Both the position numbers and the translations under genes were made by a program. DNA of 64,000 bases from Bradyrhizobium sp. ORS 285 (GTDB lineage: Bacteria; Pseudomonadota; Alphaproteobacteria; Rhizobiales; Xanthobacteraceae), in NCBI RefSeq assembly GCF_900176205.1, contig NZ_LT859959.1, forward strand, positions 7,057,001 to 7,121,000. Direction: 5' to 3'. Position 1 is the first letter of the stretch. The number at the start of each line of letters is the position of its first letter. The notes under the pieces were generated by a model. It saw only the letters and a program-made list of their open reading frames with translations. It was not told where the DNA came from and did not search any database. Of this stretch, positions 35,801 through 43,429 are shown in pieces.

Positions 35801-36791
35801 GAACAAGATATCCTGCCACGCCCTCGTTGTCCGGATCGGCAGCCAAGGCTGCCTTGCTAAAGGACAGTACCTCTTGCCACCGCCCTTGCAGAAGAAGTGA
35901 GAACGCCTTGTTCGCAATCGCCTTGGGCTCGGTCGGGGCGTGGTCGTAGGCGTCCGACAGAAGGCGGGCCGCCTCCGCGTCATCACCCAGAGCGAGGCGG
36001 CACGAGCCGATATTGGCCTTGATCCGGAACAGGATCCGGCCCGACGCCGCCGACTCCACCCGCGCGAGCAGACGTTCCAGCAAAGGCAACGCCGTGCGCG
36101 GTTTGCCGCTGTTGGCAAGCTCGCGATATTCGTCGATCTCGGCATCGAGGTGCGCCTCCAGCGCGCTGGCGCTGATCGTTGCATCGCCCGGCGCAAAACG
36201 AACGGTTTCGAAGCGCGCGAACCGGGCCTCGAGCTGGGAGAGACCCGTTTCAACCGTCGCCTTCACCTCCTGTTGGAGAACGGCCACGCTCTCGACGCGC
36301 TCGAGGATTTGGTCGCTGAAGGCGCCATAGTCCGGGTCAAACTGTTTGCGGGCGGCGGCATCCTCGCTGATCCGTTCCTCAAGAGTGTTCCAGCCCCAGA
36401 CATAGATCAGGATCTGGCGACCCTGGTTCTTTTGCTCCAGGGAAAGTTCGCGGCCCAGCTCTTGAAGCGCCACGTCATCAGGCGCGGTCGTGATGATGAA
36501 ATACTCGCGCAGCGCGGGCCGGAACGTGAGCGCCTTGCAGACCTCGTCACGCACCTCATCTTCCGTTAGGACTTGTCCGTCACCTTTCAGCTTGCACTGG
36601 ATTCCGACGGGATAGGCCGGATCGCCATTGCGCACACCAGAGAGGTCGACGCCGTTCTGCCGCTGTCCGCGGCGACCGTTCCGCTGAACATTTGGATCTT
36701 TGAGCAATCCGCGCCACAGCACGACCGAGGCCCGTTCGAAGGCCTGTTCATCCGCCGGCTTAGGGATCTGTGTAGCAGCGAGCAAGGACAT
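32841..36791 (-). CDS. Giant PD-(D/E)XK-like / TPR / PIN-like protein (candidate defence effector)
   Basis: A protein of 1316 residues from ATG 36791 (1326 from GTG 36821; neither has a clear ribosome site). Numbers below use the longer form. The N-terminus has a restriction-type nuclease pattern: 'NGVDL' (Asp59) and 'VGIQCKLKG' (Gln75, Lys77), i.e. D...QxK, then 'EYFIITTAPDD'. Residues about 230-800 are TPR-like helices ('LFRIKANIGSCRLALGDDAE', 'LHYNRGALKDAEGCLRRAIA'). About 890-930 resembles a GreA/B C-terminal domain ('IGESFTVKAAFGDDITWRVA'). From 1005 'VLDTYSAWTIATMDVFDVV' and 'KLVIPRSCIDEL', then 'DGFVLLSEDLYARQVA', look like a PIN RNase fold (acidic residues Asp1007, Glu1039, Asp1136). 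Two putative nucleases on a repeat scaffold suggest an abortive-infection effector; this is inference. Confidence 0.7.
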   Translation of the reverse strand: MSLLAATQIPKPADEQAFERASVVLWRGLLKDPNVQRNGRRGQRQNGVDLSGVRNGDPAYPVGIQCKLKGDGQVLTEDEVRDEVCKALTFRPALREYFIITTAPDDVALQELGRELSLEQKNQGRQILIYVWGWNTLEERISEDAAARKQFDPDYGAFSDQILERVESVAVLQQEVKATVETGLSQLEARFARFETVRFAPGDATISASALEAHLDAEIDEYRELANSGKPRTALPLLERLLARVESAASGRILFRIKANIGSCRLALGDDAEAARLLSDAYDHAPTEPKAIANKAFSLLLQGRWQEVLSFSKAALAADPDNEGVAGYLVQAARFDPSVADPLDLVPSGLKASLGVSVARVDALRHREMMPAWWDAARAALGAYPTDRHALQFAADADLDEILRNGRVQRTHLLTPDERARILSAVAVLRGLWDAARASEGVVRPEDAALVSNLIVAYQLLDDLPAALEVARQGIAIAPGDIEIAKRAALAAIEGKDDELARDLLQRLPVGPDSTILAFRYHAAQGEWSRVAEISRSPSELIPDVERTLVVTAGRLAALKMERPPDLGAQIKTIAHEVAEDARTSIVVADFAKMEGLDAIAEIAYRSALKVLAADSHISARLMVAMHADRRGDADKVADLLDGFVAEDHDSDELRSLARAFVNDSPIRQRAIRFFQRLRPEIRNLEFYLHAEGLLHYNRGALKDAEGCLRRAIALSHDLTSYLILVSTLRRMDRHAEIKPILDGLEPAALRGTPGQKMYLAQVMFVEGLQKSALAFAYDTLQSARNDPEAALRYFGLMMLDPKSRHTPHARNVGLDTWTRLESERGEAAAFVIAEGPDRPADGLVSPNHPLAAAAIGLKIGESFTVKAAFGDDITWRVAEIKHKYVHALHDVMGNFQTRFPDAKGFYTLKMEGDDVQPALDQIRKVSESNRRLADLYLLQHLPMAMVASRLGGDAIGFSDYIRSLEHDIDTCVGTAQERDAARKALLQRSAAGAVLDTYSAWTIATMDVFDVVKAVFGKLVIPRSCIDELHRLRDQDELASLGRSMTVGWHDGQYIRQDHTREDIEARRNYVAGQITKIEANCEVVAVAAPDEPSDLAVTLTEAFGADALDTANVAADGFVLLSEDLYARQVAAEVVAGEVKSVWLQPVVAFAYETGLIDPQRSAEVAVKLARRRHAHVALDADALWNVLQSDASGGLDDFRVTSTFIGTQNADLMSHLSVTLLFLERIWLTARAPDLKAMGATGIVLEQLTRFRQADWAAVLAIAKRRATPDLRLYIDQWVIGHFLGVEKLRQAERELVAIRADLERRERSRRRS

Positions 36792-36924
36792 GACTGAGTC
36801 GCAGCATACCGTCATTGTCACCGTCGCGCGGCGATTTTTAACCAGTTACACTGCCAGAATTGACGCCGCGGGCGCAGAACAAACGGAACACGCGTGCCGC
36901 GGCGGCAATGACGAGGACCGCTAG

Positions 36925-37439
36925 ATGGCGCTGATGCGGTGGGGCATGCCGCCTCCGCCGCGCACCGGCGGGCCGCCAGTCACCAACATCCGCAACACGG
37001 CCTCGTCACACTGGCGCGGCTGGCTCAAGCCAGAGAGCCGGTGCCCGGTCCCGTTCAACAGCTTCGCCGAGTACGCGCCGGAGCCGAACCCGGAAACCAA
37101 GAAAAAGGACGTCGTTTTGCTCGCGCTCTCAGAAAAACGGTCATGACGTGCCTTGCGGGCGTCTCGACAGAGTTCAAGGGCGACCGCGGCATCAAGTCCA
37201 AGCCGATCCCCAGCCCGCGTCTGGTCTACGGCTTCTTGGCGACGGAGCCCAACGAGGTCGTCGCGCAGATCCCCCCGAAGGCAATGCCGGTCATCCTACA
37301 ACGGCCGAAGAGCGCGAGGTCTGGGTGCGCGCGCCGTGCGACGAGGAAGGCACTGCAGCGGCTGTTGTCGGACGACGCCATAGAAATCGTTATGCGCGGT
37401 CCATTGAAGGAGGACCACTCTGGTCCAAATGCACGATAG
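36925..37439 (+). pseudogene. SRAP (YedK/HMCES, DUF159) pseudogene
   Basis: A remnant of an SOS-response-associated peptidase, the family that crosslinks to abasic sites in single-stranded DNA. 'MRWGMPPPPRTGGPPVTNIR' and 'SRCPVPFNSFAEY' are in one frame. 'STEFKGDRGIKSKPI' and 'LVYGFLATEPNEVV' are in a second, and 'TTAEEREVWVRAPCDEEG' in a third before the frame returns for 'DDAIEIVMRG'. At least three frameshifts are present. The N-terminus with the catalytic Cys2 is missing; a TAG stands just before the first recognisable piece. The gene is not functional. Confidence 0.85.
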
Positions 37440-37511
37440 CGGATGACTAGCTCTATCATTTTCCTGTTGCTGTCGGGCTGCTAATGCGCGAGGTTGCGCA
37501 GGGGCCAGATA

Positions 37512-38012
37512 ATGGCGGGGATAACCGATATAATCCTGAAACTCAGCCTTGCCGCATCGTTTTCGGGAGCAGCGGGAAGCGTCGGATACTATTACTCCGT
37601 CTATCTTCCTGCGCGAGACGCTCAGATTGACGCCGAGCGTCGACTTGATCGAGTGCGAGCTGAGATGGGGCAAAAGGCGGCAGCCGATCGAGCGGAGGCT
37701 GAGCGTCTGGCGTCCGAGCAACGGCAGGCCGAGGAGAAGGTTGCCGCCCAGGCGAATTACGAAGCTTGCGTCAACCGCGCCTATGGCGATTACAATTTCA
37801 ATTGGGCATCAAACTGCAAGCGGATAGCTGAGACGAACCGAAAGAAACGCGCAAGCTGTACTTATCCGCCTTCAACGTGCGACTCTTTATACGCAGATCG
37901 AGACGCTGGCCCGAACTGCGCATTACCTCGCGAGATCGCCGCTTCGCTGAACAGTGATGTCGAACGCTCTAAAGATCGGTGCGTCACCCTAAACAAGGCC
38001 GGACTACAATAG
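37512..38012 (+). CDS. Membrane-anchored coiled-coil protein, Cys-rich tail
   Basis: A 166-residue protein of unrecognised family. The ATG at 37512 has AGGGG 8 bases upstream. Residues about 5-28 form one membrane segment ('IILKLSLAASFSGAAGSVGY'). Residues 35-90 form a charged coiled coil ('ERRLDRVRAEMGQKAAADRA', 'EAERLASEQRQAEEK'). The tail has six Cys ('ACVNRAYGDYNFNWASNCKR', 'ASCTYPPSTCDSLY', 'GPNCALP', 'DRCV'), which suggests a disulfide-bonded domain, so the tail may face the periplasm. There are no informative neighbours apart from the island context. Confidence 0.65.
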   Translation: MAGITDIILKLSLAASFSGAAGSVGYYYSVYLPARDAQIDAERRLDRVRAEMGQKAAADRAEAERLASEQRQAEEKVAAQANYEACVNRAYGDYNFNWASNCKRIAETNRKKRASCTYPPSTCDSLYADRDAGPNCALPREIAASLNSDVERSKDRCVTLNKAGLQ

Positions 38013-38066
38013 TTGTTCTGATGGCGCGCTCCAACTAGGCTGCTCACCAGGTTGACAGGCATCCAG

Positions 38067-38840
38067 TCAGCGCCGCTTCTTTTTATGCTTTCTATGCGAA
38101 TGCGACGGAGCCCTGAGTCGAGGCTCGGGAGGAGCAATCCAGAGGCCGTGAAAATCGAAGCGAGGCGCGCCGAACTCGTCGCCAAGCTTGGGAAAGGACT
38201 CGACCGGCCGAGCGCGCATACTATCGTGTCTAGAGCGATGCGTCCGTGTCGGCCTTATCGGCGCAGACGTCTCTGCGAACTGCGGTTCAAATGGTCTGAA
38301 CAGCGGCGTCGTTGTGAAGGGTCTCGCGACCGTTTCAACCGGAGGGCTCTCAACGTATTGCCGATATCCAGCTTCCCAGTCCGATGTGATCGCTGACTGC
38401 GCTTCCTGGAGCGAAATTTGACCTGCACACATCATCCGATAGAGGCGATACTCTAGCTTATCCTTCGTTTCGGACCCCCACGGAGCGACATGGGGAAATG
38501 CGCTCTGATGTGGCTGAGGCCACAGATTGCATGTCACATCTTCCGTACCGTCGTCCTGGCGGCAGGTATTCACACCGCCCAGCGAAAGCGGAATGAAGTG
38601 ATCCACCTCGTAGTCAGCACGATCTTCGTAGGGCACACCATAAGCTTGGAAGATGAGCTTCTTCTGAGCCGTGGTGACGCTCCGTCTCTCGGAGGTCGAA
38701 TGGCTGCATATATACCGGACTGTTAGATCCGGATCGATTGCACCGCGCGTGAGTAGCGGGTTCGGGTAGGCGCCAGTTCCTTGTGCGCGGGCGACTTCGA
38801 CTGATATCAACAAAAATACAACTATCGTCAGTATGCGCAT
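38067..38840 (-). CDS. Secreted HNH-nuclease-like protein
   Basis: A 257-residue protein from the ATG at 38840. The first 20 residues are a clean signal peptide ('RILTIVVFLLISVEVARAQG'). 'YEVDHFIPLSLGGVN' followed by 'DVTCNLWPQPH' has the His/Asn/His layout of an HNH endonuclease: the DH pair, then Asn, then His about 28 residues later. The C-terminal 80 residues are low-complexity and end in a basic Lys/Arg/His tail ('HSHRKHKKKRR'). It would act in the periplasm or outside the cell, perhaps on incoming DNA or as a scavenging nuclease. Predicted nuclease activity is from motif only. Confidence 0.75.
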   Translation of the reverse strand: MRILTIVVFLLISVEVARAQGTGAYPNPLLTRGAIDPDLTVRYICSHSTSERRSVTTAQKKLIFQAYGVPYEDRADYEVDHFIPLSLGGVNTCRQDDGTEDVTCNLWPQPHQSAFPHVAPWGSETKDKLEYRLYRMMCAGQISLQEAQSAITSDWEAGYRQYVESPPVETVARPFTTTPLFRPFEPQFAETSAPIRPTRTHRSRHDSMRARPVESFPKLGDEFGAPRFDFHGLWIAPPEPRLRAPSHSHRKHKKKRR

Positions 38841-39025
38841 GACATGCCCCATTGATTGTGGGCCACAATCGAAAGCCGAAGCCTATCTCTTTTTGGTTGC
38901 AATTAAAATGTGCCACTATCTTACCGCCGATGCCACGGCACGTCCAGCTTCAACATGGTGAACGGGCGAACGATGATCGTGTGGGAGGGGTAGAAGGTGG
39001 TCACCGACGTCAGAGGATTTGCTGA

Positions 39026-39781
39026 ATGAATTTTGAACGCTACTGCGGCATGGCATCCGCTGCAGCATTGCTCCTTATACTTTCTATTGCGTCCGCCACG
39101 GGCATTTGGGGACCTCTTTGGCAAAGGATGAGTACCTCGGACGGAGTAACAGTTGCGGTTGGAGTCATTGGTTGGATCATCGCCATTGGCGCTGGCACCA
39201 TAGCTTTCGTCTTATCTCAACAGCAAATCAGACTTGCTCGCACTCAACTTGACTTGCAGCAGCACCAGATCCACGAAACTCAGGCGGACATCGCTCAAGC
39301 CACGTTCCTCCGGGTCAACGGTGACGTTGATAAGCTCGGAGACGATGTGGAAAGACTCAAGACTGCGCGGGCCGATCTGAACAAGCTAATCGAACGGTTC
39401 CCAGACCCCGGTAAGCTCGACGGATGGACCAATTCGCTGCTAACCGCACGCAGCGAGGGCGAAGATGTCTTGAGCCCGAGCGCATCCGCAGCACCATTCG
39501 GCTATGGTGATCGGATTTTGGCGACTGTGACTCGATTGCAAAGAATGGGCGATGTGATTTCCGAGCGCGAGCTGACGATGCCTTCACAATTAGCTGTCGC
39601 CTTTCGCTTTGACGCGTCGGTTAAGAGGGCAATCATGGAACTCCGAACGCTCTCCTCTCAGATCAAAGACGAGATCCCAAAGCGCGAGCACGAGATTGCG
39701 CGCCTGGGAGATCGGAGAAATGCACTCGCTGATCAGGCTAGAGCCGCGGATAGACGCGCAGGCAGATCAAAGGTTCTTTGA
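39026..39781 (+). CDS. Inner-membrane coiled-coil protein
   Basis: A 251-residue protein, family not recognised. The ATG has AGAGGA 8 bases upstream. Two membrane segments lie at about 8-28 and 44-64 ('VAVGVIGWIIAIGAGTIAFV'). They are followed by a long cytoplasmic helical part ('LSQQQIRLARTQLDLQQHQI', then 'DVERLKTARADLNKLIERF') and a final coiled coil. This topology (two helices plus long coil) is common in small island proteins of unknown role. Confidence 0.7.
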   Translation: MNFERYCGMASAAALLLILSIASATGIWGPLWQRMSTSDGVTVAVGVIGWIIAIGAGTIAFVLSQQQIRLARTQLDLQQHQIHETQADIAQATFLRVNGDVDKLGDDVERLKTARADLNKLIERFPDPGKLDGWTNSLLTARSEGEDVLSPSASAAPFGYGDRILATVTRLQRMGDVISERELTMPSQLAVAFRFDASVKRAIMELRTLSSQIKDEIPKREHEIARLGDRRNALADQARAADRRAGRSKVL

Positions 39782-40699
39782 ACTTTGAAATGCCTGGCTG
39801 CTCGCGGCCGCTAGAATCCCCACGCGAACCAGGCCGAAGGCGCAAAGGCTCACGGCCCAAGCGTTATTTGCTGCAGTTGCGCAAAAGGTGGTCACGAACT
39901 ACTCCACGGGCAATCATTATGGCACCCATCGGCAGAGAAACCTGAGGTTCTGAGCGGCTTAAAAGCTCTCGACGATCTCGCCGATAGTCAGCCGCTCGAC
40001 TCCCTTGACTATTGCTCAGCTACCTTCGATTTAGAGCACCGGCGAGCCGAATTTGGCAGTCAGCTCGGCAATCTCATTTTTATCTTTTGCCTTGATTGCC
40101 CTGCGAAGCTCTCTGAGGTCGTTTTGATCGGATCGTCGTCCACGACGGCTGGACTTCGGCTCGTGAACAGCTTGTCGGTCAGAACCTGGTGGATTTCGCT
40201 CGACGCTATTGCCTCAACGCTGGTCATGGGCACGGCGTGCCGCATCACCGCCGTCACCAGCCGGTCGGACCTTGTGATCGCGCCACGCATGGTGCAGGGC
40301 TGCTCCTGCGCCAAGCTGCTTGTCGCAGGTCAAGCGATCATTTTTCAAGTCTATCCCCGTGTTCACCAGCCAATCCTTCAAGCCGTGTTTGCGATGAGAT
40401 CGGTCGTCGCACCCGCGACAGCGGCTTCGGCACTGCAGGACTGGTTGATCGACAGTCGGTCCTGGACGTGGACTTTCTTCAGCGCAGCTCCGGTGGCGCT
40501 GCGTCGTCATTCCTACGCGTGTCTCCCGACTGGCCACAGTGTTGCTTGGACAGAGTATCGCTAGGCAAAGAACCCGCTCGGTCGTTCCCGCTTGAGGCCT
40601 CGGCCGATCAGGAACGGGAATGACATCCCGTGAAGGCGTCTCAAGCAAAGCCAAAATATTCCGTAAGTTACTGGCCTCGGATTGTGTCCGGCCGCAATG
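39782..40699. other. Degenerate region with gene remnants
   Basis: About 900 bases. Frames open on both strands from 40124 to 40650 but none shows a recognisable domain. One frameshifted remnant (40031-40314, minus) is described separately. Nothing else is supported. Confidence 0.45.
40031..40314 (-). pseudogene. Frameshifted small-protein remnant
   Basis: The frame from 40314 reads 'MRGAITRSDRLVTAVMRHAV', later 'EIHQVLTDKLFTSRSP', up to 'DDDPIKTT', then loses sense. In the next frame the DNA continues 'LRELRRAIKAKDKNEIAELT' and 'AKFGSPVL' before a stop at 40031. The two pieces together read as one small helical protein with a single frameshift near 40115. The family is not recognised. Confidence 0.5.
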
Positions 40700-40936
40700 C
40701 TACTTGCGGCTCAGTTTCCTAACCACTTCGACCGGGTCGAACCCGAGGATCTTCCCCAGCTCGATCAGCTCGACGACGTCGATCCGCCGTTGACCAGATT
40801 CCATGTGCGTCACCCAGGACTGGTAGACGCCCATCTTTTCAGCCAGGTCGACCTGTCTCAAACCTGCAGCCTTCCTGTGCTCGACCAGCATGGCGGCAAG
40901 CTTTTTCTGCAGTGGTGATGTCACCGATTTCGGCAT
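40700..40936 (-). CDS. XRE-family transcriptional regulator
   Basis: A 78-residue Cro/CI-type HTH protein. The ATG at 40936 has GAGG 5-6 bases upstream, giving a better start than 40963. The five-helix HTH is complete: 'AAMLVEHRKAAGLRQVDLAE', 'KMGVYQSWVTHMESGQRRID', 'VVELIELGKILGFDPVEVVR'. It is likely a repressor of its own promoter and of neighbouring island genes; a palindrome lies 43-61 bases upstream of the start. Confidence 0.9.
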   Translation of the reverse strand: MPKSVTSPLQKKLAAMLVEHRKAAGLRQVDLAEKMGVYQSWVTHMESGQRRIDVVELIELGKILGFDPVEVVRKLSRK

Positions 40937-40978
40937 CCCGGCCTCACGAGGGGCCAGAGACATAAAACGACTTTTCAG

Positions 40979-40997
40979 ATACCGATAAATTCGGTAT
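40979..40997. promoter_or_regulatory. Palindrome upstream of XRE gene
   Basis: ATACCGA (40979-40985), TAAAT, TCGGTAT (40991-40997): perfect 7-base arms. ACCGATTTCGG within the first codons (about 40923-40933) is a related site. It lies between the divergent XRE gene and the gene at 41015, so it is a likely operator. Confidence 0.6.
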
Positions 40998-41014
40998 TCT
41001 ACGGGATCGACCCT

Positions 41015-41656
41015 ATGTCCTTCCCAGCGTTCTCAGTGGGAGTGCCGATCTTTCCCACCATCGTGGCTGCGGCGCCTCCTCTGGCCCACACCATGACGGG
41101 AAAGTGCAAACTTCCTCGAATCAGTATCGGGTGGCGAATGAGCAACGGCCCGTCGGTGCAGGCGATGAATTCAACGAGATCTCTGAGAGCAGAGGAATTG
41201 AATCTTGGGAATGAACTTTCAGCTGACCAAACGGCTCCAGCAGAACAGCTTGAGCCTGATTTCGCCCTTGTCCAGTTAGATACGACTTTTGCCACGCTGC
41301 TGTCAGAGATGTCCGCGTTAGAGTTCCAGCACGATGATTGTAGGGAGCCTCGAGACGAGGAGAACGTCCGTTCGGACGAGGCCAGCCGAGTGAAGAAGAT
41401 GGAAGCGATCCTGGCTCGCTTGGCCCCTATTGAGCGAGCAATTATGGCTACTCCAGCGCAGACGATCGTAGGTCTTGGCATCAAGGCCCGCCACGCGGCC
41501 TACGTGGTGTCAGAGCATTGGGATGTGCCCATCGAACAAATCGAATGGGATGCCCGAGCGGTTCGGCTCCTGATTGAAGCGATTTGCAAGGTTGCTGGCG
41601 TGCGGTTACCAGTTTCTAATGACGGGACTGCTAAGACCCAAGATCTGCCCTGCTAG
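41015..41656 (+). CDS. Hypothetical protein of rhizobial islands
   Basis: A 213-residue frame. The region from about residue 130 is clearly protein-like ('MEAILARLAPIERAIMATPA', 'QTIVGLGIKARHAAYVVSEH', 'WDARAVRLLIEAICKVAG'). The first 40 residues may be untranslated, as ATGs also occur at residues 27 and 42. I recall similar hypothetical proteins in Bradyrhizobium but no function. It is divergent from the XRE gene across the palindrome and so is probably its regulatory target. Confidence 0.65.
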   Translation: MSFPAFSVGVPIFPTIVAAAPPLAHTMTGKCKLPRISIGWRMSNGPSVQAMNSTRSLRAEELNLGNELSADQTAPAEQLEPDFALVQLDTTFATLLSEMSALEFQHDDCREPRDEENVRSDEASRVKKMEAILARLAPIERAIMATPAQTIVGLGIKARHAAYVVSEHWDVPIEQIEWDARAVRLLIEAICKVAGVRLPVSNDGTAKTQDLPC

Positions 41657-41717
41657 TCCAGACTATCTGAAGGCCACCGAGGAAAAAGTTGCACAGCTAG
41701 ACAAGCGATCGGGCAGT

Positions 41718-42953
41718 TCATGCGCGGATCGAGATGATCTTTTGATCTGCACCACCACTTAACGCGCAGAATGTTGCCCAATCGGACATCAACGATTTCC
41801 GCTTCTCGAACAGATCACCGCGGCGATAAGCGGCCTCGACCTTGCTGTTGATCGTGTGGGCGAGTGCCATCTCGACCACCTCATTCGGATAGTTCGTGCG
41901 CTCGGCGGCCCAGTCCCGAAAGGTCGAGCGGAAGCCATGGGCGGTCAGGTCGGATCGTCCCATCCGGTCCAGCAGCGCCAGCATGGCCATGTTGCTGAGC
42001 GGATTATCGCGCTTTCCACCCGGAAACAGATACGCGCCACCCTGCTCCTTGCGTAGCTTCTCGACGATGGCGAGCGCCGCGGCCGACAACGGAACGCGGT
42101 GCTCCTTGGAGGCCTTCATGCGTCCGGCCGGCACCGTCCAGAAGTTGTCTTTGATTTCTTCGGGTCGTGCGCCGATCACCTCGCCGGTGCGCGCGGCCGT
42201 AAGGATCAAAAACTCGAGCGCGCGTGCCGCGACGCCGTCTTGCGCACGCAAGGCTGTCATGAATGCGGGCAGCTCATCATAGGGCAAGGCGGCGTGGTGT
42301 TTGACCTTACGTACCTTGGCACGCGCCGGCAGCAGCTTGTCTAGATGGCCGCGCCACCGCGCCGGATTTTCACCCTGGCGGAAGCCGCGCACAGTTGCCC
42401 AATCGAGGACGGCTTCAATCCGGCCGCGCAGCCGCGATGCCGTTTCCGGCTTCTTCGACCACAACGGCTCGATGATTTTCATCACCAGCGCGGTGTCGAT
42501 GCTGTGGACCGAGAGCGAACCGACCACCGGCTCGGCATACGTCTCAAGCGTCGAGCTCCATTGCGCGGCGTGCTTGGCGTTGCGCCAGCCGGCGCTGTGA
42601 GCTGCGAGATACTGCTTGGTACACTCCTTGAAAGTCAGCGCCGCGGCGGCTTCCAGTTCAGCCTGGGCGCGCTGCGCTCGGCGGGCCTCGATCGGATCAA
42701 TCCCTTCGTAGACCTGCCGTCGATACTCGGCCGCCTTCGCCCGCGCTTCGCCCAGCCCAAAGATCGAGAACGAACCAAGGCCCATTTCGCGGGAGCGGCC
42801 GCGAAGGGTGAAGCGGAAGATCCAGGATTTCGCAGGCGTGTTTTCGCCGTCGCCTGTGACCTGCAAATAGAGGCCAGCGCCGTCGGCATACATGCCGGGC
42901 TTCTTGACCTTCGTCACCTTCAGTGCCGTCAGGCGGCCTACCAGATGCGCCAT
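41718..42953 (-). CDS. P4-type tyrosine integrase of the island
   Basis: A 411-residue integrase with the N-terminal DUF4102 arm-binding domain ('KVTKVKKPGMYADGAGLYLQ'), a core-binding domain around 110-210 and the catalytic domain. Arg-I is in 'LTAARTGEVIGAR', the conserved Lys near 'RMKASKEHRVPL', 'HGFRSTFRDWAAE' gives the HxxR, and Tyr lies in 'VEAAYRRGDLFEKR', all intact. Integrases of this type recombine at tRNA 3' ends. The gene's start is about 160 bases from the tRNA-Ser 3' end and its direction is away from the tRNA, the usual layout. It should be the enzyme that inserted this island. Confidence 0.95.
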   Translation of the reverse strand: MAHLVGRLTALKVTKVKKPGMYADGAGLYLQVTGDGENTPAKSWIFRFTLRGRSREMGLGSFSIFGLGEARAKAAEYRRQVYEGIDPIEARRAQRAQAELEAAAALTFKECTKQYLAAHSAGWRNAKHAAQWSSTLETYAEPVVGSLSVHSIDTALVMKIIEPLWSKKPETASRLRGRIEAVLDWATVRGFRQGENPARWRGHLDKLLPARAKVRKVKHHAALPYDELPAFMTALRAQDGVAARALEFLILTAARTGEVIGARPEEIKDNFWTVPAGRMKASKEHRVPLSAAALAIVEKLRKEQGGAYLFPGGKRDNPLSNMAMLALLDRMGRSDLTAHGFRSTFRDWAAERTNYPNEVVEMALAHTINSKVEAAYRRGDLFEKRKSLMSDWATFCALSGGADQKIISIRA

Positions 42954-43114
42954 CTTCGCCTCGCAGCCTTACCCACGATGCTACCCACGTCGTGCACGCG
43001 TTTACCCACGTTGTGGGGCGAATGCGCGCGGACACTTGAGGTCATCAAACGCTAAAATTGCGGCGATTTCTCAGGGGGTTGGCGGACGTCCGCGAACAGA
43101 TGCGAACGCTGGGA

Positions 43115-43128
43115 TGGCGGAGAGAGTG
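43115..43128. repeat. attR: 3' end of tRNA-Ser
   Basis: TGGCGGAGAGAGTG, identical to 13496-13509. On the minus strand it is the end of the acceptor arm plus CCA. The insertion restored the tRNA gene. Confidence 0.85.
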
Positions 43129-43204
43129 GGATTCGAACCCACGGTACGGTTTCCCGCACACACGCTTTCCAAGCGTGCGCCTTAAGCCACTCGGCCATCT
43201 CTCC
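43115..43204 (-). tRNA. tRNA-Ser (GGA)
   Basis: A 90-base tRNA with CCA encoded. The acceptor arms pair (GGAGAGA/TCTCTCC). The D-loop segment TGGCCGAGTGG, the anticodon arm CTTGGAAAG with anticodon GGA, a long variable arm (TGTGCGGGAAACCGTACC) typical of serine tRNAs, and GGTTCGAATCC in the T arm are all visible. Confidence 0.97.
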
Positions 43205-43429
43205 GGCGGCCCTCTCTTGGCGGGGTCGGGGGCGTTTTGCAAGCGGGGCGGAGCCTTCCAGGCTAAATTTCCCCCAAATCGCTGATAAAAAACACCAATT
43301 GGGCGACGATGGAGGCGCGTCGGGGATGGTCGATCGGCCGGATCCGGCCGCGGCTGAACCGGCCTTCGCCCTCCCCCGACCACTGATTTGCGGCCGACCG
43401 ATCCGGCGGCCCTAAAAACGGACCCTGCC

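Larger units (their letters stand above)
13496..43128. mobile_element. Mobilisable genomic island inserted at tRNA-Ser(GGA)
   Basis: The element is bounded by 14-base direct repeats identical to the tRNA-Ser 3' end (13496-13509 and 43115-43128). A P4-type integrase sits next to the intact tRNA gene. Inside lie a second recombinase, an excisionase-like protein, an insertion sequence, a Ti-type oriT with traC, traD and traA, several pseudogenes and many accessory genes. No traG coupling gene and no type IV pore genes are present, so it could at most be mobilised by a helper. The orientation is right: the tRNA is on the minus strand, its 3' end faces left, and the island lies to the left. Confidence 0.85.
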
